Assembly (NCBI RefSeq): GCF_000282495.1
Contig: NZ_AKJE01000081.1
Coordinates: 1-54,800 of the forward strand
DNA: 54,800 bases
Direction of reading: 5' to 3'
Origin: Pseudomonas sp. GM79
GTDB lineage: Bacteria > Pseudomonadota > Gammaproteobacteria > Pseudomonadales > Pseudomonadaceae
The notes beneath the pieces are model-generated. The model saw only the letters and a program-made list of their open reading frames with translations. It was not told the origin of the DNA and searched no databases. Positions 52,026 to 54,800 of this stretch are shown here, piece after piece; position 1 is the stretch's first letter; each line of letters starts with the position of its first letter. The translations under genes and the position numbers were made by a program.

Positions 52026-53111
52026 GTGTCGAAGCTGGATGAAATAGTCGGGAAATCCGCAACCTGTATCGGTGAAGAAATTAATGAATGGCTGGGAAAA
52101 AAATCTGCGACTTCGACCCGACAGGAGATACCGCAAATTCATCTGTCGTTCGAAGAACAGCGCACGCTTCAAGCCGGCCTGGCATCCCTGGCCGTGACCG
52201 ACAGCGCCTCAGGTATCCGCCACATGCCGGCCTTGGGGCAGTTGCTGGAGAGTGTCCTGTGCACCGAGAAAATCCAGCAGTTGCGTAACTTTCCCCAGGC
52301 CCGTGAAGTGGCGATGATCGTCAGGGGGCTGCCGCTGGACCCGCAGCTGCCCGCCACGCCCTACGACTTGGAACCAGGTATCGAGAACCTGTCGGTTGTG
52401 GCCGGGGCGATCCTGTCCGTGCTGCAAACCCTGCAAACCCGTCCGCTGGCGTACGAGGGTGAAAGCGACGACACGGTGTTCCGCCACGTATCACCCAAGC
52501 ACAAGCGAGAGACCGAAAAGAGTTCCTATGGCTCGCGCGCGGATCTGGACATGCATGTCGACAACCCTCATCTGCCCTTGACCTGCGAACCCGTGTCGCA
52601 GTTGTCGGCTTGTCCGGAGTACCTGACTCTGACCGGCCTGCGATGCGAGCTCGACGTGCCGACGCGCATCATCGCCATTGACGAGGTGCTGGCCATGCTG
52701 CCGGCCTCCGTCGAAGAAGAATTGTCACGACCGAACTTCTCCATTCGCCGACCGGCCTCCTTCGGCAAGCAGGGTAATGTGTTGGAAAACGTCCCCCTGC
52801 TGTACAGAAACGCAACCGGTGGACTGTATTGCCGCTACAACAAGGCGAGTGTCGAAGCGACCTGCGCCAATGCGCAGTTTGCCCTGCAACTGTTCTCCGC
52901 CGCCGCCAATCATCCCGATGTCGTGCACCACATACTGCTGCAACCGGGGGACATGCTGATCTTCAAGAACCAGCAAACCCTGCACGCCCGGGACGGTTTT
53001 ACCCCCCGCTACGACGGCCGGGATCGCTGGATGCTGCGCGTCTTCGGGGTCAACGACCCGGCACGCGTGATGCCGCTGGACCCTCACCAACCCTACATAG
53101 TCAGAGCCTGA
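52026..53111 (+). CDS. Fe(II)/2-oxoglutarate oxygenase, clavaminate-synthase-like
   Basis: A 361-residue TauD/CAS-fold oxygenase. Iron ligands are His177 and Asp179 (DMHVDNPHLP) and distal His320 (QTLHARDGFTPRYDGRDRWMLRVFG), with a 2-oxoglutarate-binding Arg in the RDRWMLR segment. Length and the H-x-D...LHAR context match amino-acid hydroxylases such as VioC and AsnO, which act on free arginine or asparagine. Start GTG at 52026, with AGGAG about nine bases upstream. Followed by an exporter after four bases. The substrate is unknown; a free amino acid is inferred from family and neighbours. Confidence 0.88.
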   Translation: MSKLDEIVGKSATCIGEEINEWLGKKSATSTRQEIPQIHLSFEEQRTLQAGLASLAVTDSASGIRHMPALGQLLESVLCTEKIQQLRNFPQAREVAMIVRGLPLDPQLPATPYDLEPGIENLSVVAGAILSVLQTLQTRPLAYEGESDDTVFRHVSPKHKRETEKSSYGSRADLDMHVDNPHLPLTCEPVSQLSACPEYLTLTGLRCELDVPTRIIAIDEVLAMLPASVEEELSRPNFSIRRPASFGKQGNVLENVPLLYRNATGGLYCRYNKASVEATCANAQFALQLFSAAANHPDVVHHILLQPGDMLIFKNQQTLHARDGFTPRYDGRDRWMLRVFGVNDPARVMPLDPHQPYIVRA

Positions 53112-53115
53112 TTTC

Positions 53116-53874
53116 ATGGTCGATATTGTCATCCTTTGCGTGTTCGCCTTCGCCGCCGGCCTGATCGATGCGGCGGTGGGCGGCGGCGGACTGATCCAGA
53201 TACCCGCGCTGTTCAACGTGCTGCCCACGGCACAACCGGCGGCGCTGCTCGGTACCAATAAAGTCGCGGCAGCCTGCGGCACCGCCTTCGCGGCCCGGTC
53301 CTTCGTGCGCAAAGTGGTGATCAACTGGGGCTTGGTGATCCCCGCCGCCTGTGCGGCCTTTGTCATGGCCTTCTTCGGAGCGGCCACGGTGTCGTTCGTA
53401 CCCCAGTCGATGATTCGGCCGGCGGTGCTGGTGTTGATCGTGCTGATGGCGATCTACACCTTCTGGAAAAAGGACTTCGGCGCCCTGCACAAACCCATGC
53501 ACATCGGTACCAGGGAAAAACTGCTGGCGATCGTCATCGGCGGTGCAATCGGCTTCTACGACGGACTGTTCGGTCCCGGCACTGGCAGCTTCCTGATCTT
53601 CCTGTTTATCCGCTGCTTCGCCTTCGACTTCCTCCATGCCTCGGCGTCGGCCAAGCTGGTGAACATCGCGACCAACGTAGCGGCGCTGATATTCTTCATC
53701 CCGACGGGTAATGTGCTCTACCTGATCGCAATCCCCATGGCGGCATTCAACATCCTGGGCGCGCTGACCGGCACCTGGCTGGCGGTTCATAAAGGCGTGC
53801 CTTTTGTCCGGGCTCTGTTCCTGGTGTTGCTGGTGATTCTGATCAGCAAACTGTCCTACGACCTGTTCCTGTAA
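53116..53874 (+). CDS. TSUP (TauE/SafE) family transporter
   Basis: A 252-residue polytopic protein, about eight helices, with the paired family motifs AGLIDAAVGGGGLIQIPALF and GFYDGLFGPGTGSFLIFLFI. Members export sulfite, sulfonates or organic anions. It starts four bases after the oxygenase stop, indicating co-transcription, and could export the oxygenase product or a by-product. This is inference. Confidence 0.92.
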   Translation: MVDIVILCVFAFAAGLIDAAVGGGGLIQIPALFNVLPTAQPAALLGTNKVAAACGTAFAARSFVRKVVINWGLVIPAACAAFVMAFFGAATVSFVPQSMIRPAVLVLIVLMAIYTFWKKDFGALHKPMHIGTREKLLAIVIGGAIGFYDGLFGPGTGSFLIFLFIRCFAFDFLHASASAKLVNIATNVAALIFFIPTGNVLYLIAIPMAAFNILGALTGTWLAVHKGVPFVRALFLVLLVILISKLSYDLFL

Positions 53875-53890
53875 ACCTGAGGAAAATCAC

Positions 53891-54370
53891 ATGCATCCCA
53901 TGTTCGATCGCCTGGTGGCGCTACTCGATGCCCGCGCAGCCTCTTACCGGGTATTGATGCACGATGCCGAGGGCCAGTCGGCGCGGGTCGCCGAAATCCG
54001 TGGCACCGAGCCCGGCCAAGGCGCGAAGGCCATGCTCTGCTCGCTCAAGGGTCAGGCCGAACCGTATGCTCTGGTGATTCTGCCGGGAGACCAGAAGCTC
54101 GACATGAAGAAGGTCGGTGCGGCCCTCGGCGGGAAAAAAGCCGAACTGGTGAAGGCCGAAACCGCCATGGAACTGACCGGATGCCGGATCGGCGCCATCC
54201 CTCCTTTCGTCTTCGATGAGCGGATTCAATTGATCGTCGATCCGGCCCTGACCACCGGCTACAGCGAAATCGCCTTCAATGCTGGTCGGCTGGACGCGTC
54301 GATGGTGCTCGATACGCAGGATTATCTGGCGATTGCCAAGCCTCGGTTGCTGGATATCAGCCAGGCCTGA
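53891..54370 (+). CDS. YbaK/EbsC-type aminoacyl-tRNA deacylase
   Basis: A 159-residue trans-editing-domain protein (YbaK/ProX superfamily) with the active-site Lys region GQGAKAMLCSLKG and the later IPPFVF...IVDPALTTGYSEIAFNAGR segment. These enzymes hydrolyse mischarged tRNAs. TGAGGAAAATCAC precedes the ATG, 16 bases after the TSUP stop. Placement in an operon with an amino-acid oxygenase suggests it clears tRNA charged with the modified amino acid; not proven. Confidence 0.88.
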   Translation: MHPMFDRLVALLDARAASYRVLMHDAEGQSARVAEIRGTEPGQGAKAMLCSLKGQAEPYALVILPGDQKLDMKKVGAALGGKKAELVKAETAMELTGCRIGAIPPFVFDERIQLIVDPALTTGYSEIAFNAGRLDASMVLDTQDYLAIAKPRLLDISQA

Positions 54371-54579
54371 GCACACCGCTACCGCGTGGGGAGAATGCCG
54401 CTCAAGCAAGGGGGCGCTCATGGCGCCGGCGTGCCTCGGTGTGGACGCGCCACTTGCCCACTACGTTTCAACCATTGCTGGCATCGATAGTCACCATCAC
54501 GTCAATGAAGTTCTCATAAAAAATCCTCGGCGTAACATCCGCTCCATACCCAACCAATAACACCCCGGAGCACACCATC

Positions 54580-54800
54580 ATGAAACGCCAAATCATCCTC
54601 AGTATCGCTTTCTCGGTTTTTGCAGTTAACGCTTTTGCCGCGTCTTCTACTCACCCGGTTGTCGCTGAAGGCGGCTCGGATCGTCTGATCGAAAGTCGCA
54701 TCGCTGAAGGTGGTTCGGATCGTCTGATCGAGAATCGCGTTGCTGAAGGTGGTTCGGACCGTCTGATCGAGAACCGCGTCGCTGAAGGTGGTTCGGATCG
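54580..54800 (+). CDS. secreted 13-residue-repeat protein, cut by window end
   Basis: Partial, open to the last base. Signal peptide (IILSIAFSVFAVNAFAAS), then tandem 13-residue units: VAEGGSDRLIESR, IAEGGSDRLIENR, VAEGGSDRLIENR and the start of a fourth, encoded by near-identical 39-base DNA repeats. Same unit length and core (AEGGSDR) as the 70-residue peptide at 32921. Each unit ends in Arg. GGAG nine bases upstream of the ATG. The 209-base gap before it holds no other feature. The 3' end and final copy number are outside the window. Confidence 0.85.
   Translation, partial: MKRQIILSIAFSVFAVNAFAASSTHPVVAEGGSDRLIESRIAEGGSDRLIENRVAEGGSDRLIENRVAEGGSD

Noticed and set aside
54650..54800. 39-base direct repeats as a CRISPR array
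   Set aside because: Units are contiguous with no spacers and stay in one reading frame behind a signal peptide, so they are protein repeats.

Overview
The window looks like chromosome from a Pseudomonas of the fluorescens group. The evidence is the GC-rich Pseudomonas codon use, many copies of the GTGGGAGCGGGCTTGCTCGCG REP family typical of that group, an Anr-type regulator with Anr-like boxes, and a complete mag (bacterial alpha-2-macroglobulin) operon in the P. aeruginosa gene order. No rRNA, tRNA, CRISPR array or complete transposase gene was seen.

Layout. 1-3.4 kb: a low-oxygen group holding an FNR/Anr paralogue (cut by the window edge), a zinc alcohol dehydrogenase, a double-domain universal stress protein and a GNAT, with two Anr-like boxes between the last two. 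3.6-7.5 kb: an orphan membrane histidine kinase, a Tat-exported aldo/keto reductase and an anchored alpha/beta hydrolase. 7.8-12.3 kb: a tightly coupled five-gene operon (UDP-glucuronate 4-epimerase-like enzyme, polyprenyl-phosphate glycosyltransferase, LpxB-N small membrane protein, ArnT-like transferase, SdiA-regulated-type protein) that reads as a lipid-linked sugar pathway for the cell surface. 12.4-15 kb: LysR with a divergent amidase. 15.2-18.1 kb: a 2.9-kb islet (L,D-transpeptidase and an apparently frameshifted WG-repeat gene) bracketed by a 30-bp direct repeat of the magF 3' end. 18.1-28.3 kb: magABCDEF on the minus strand.

29.59-36.95 kb is a 7.36-kb segment with inverted IS21-like ends and a perfect 6-bp flanking duplication (CTCAAA), but no transposase. 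Its cargo is two SDRs, two AraC regulators, a 13-residue-repeat secreted peptide, an Atu4866 protein, a secreted hydrolase and an NAD-dependent epimerase. 37-50 kb is a mosaic of small accessory operons: MATE pump; ArsN2; AraC with a diiron protein and MAPEG; LysR with SnoaL and a reductase; phosphatase; a threonine-rich attenuator ahead of a cysteine hydrolase and a PchB-like lyase; GNAT; SYLF; AraC with LysE; and VOC. MITE-like elements lie between these genes.

51-54.8 kb: a LysR gene divergent from an Fe(II)/2-oxoglutarate amino-acid oxygenase, a TSUP exporter and a YbaK-type aminoacyl-tRNA deacylase. This is a possible make/export/protect set for a modified amino acid. The window ends inside a second gene for a secreted 13-residue-repeat protein, related to the one in the cassette at 32.9 kb.
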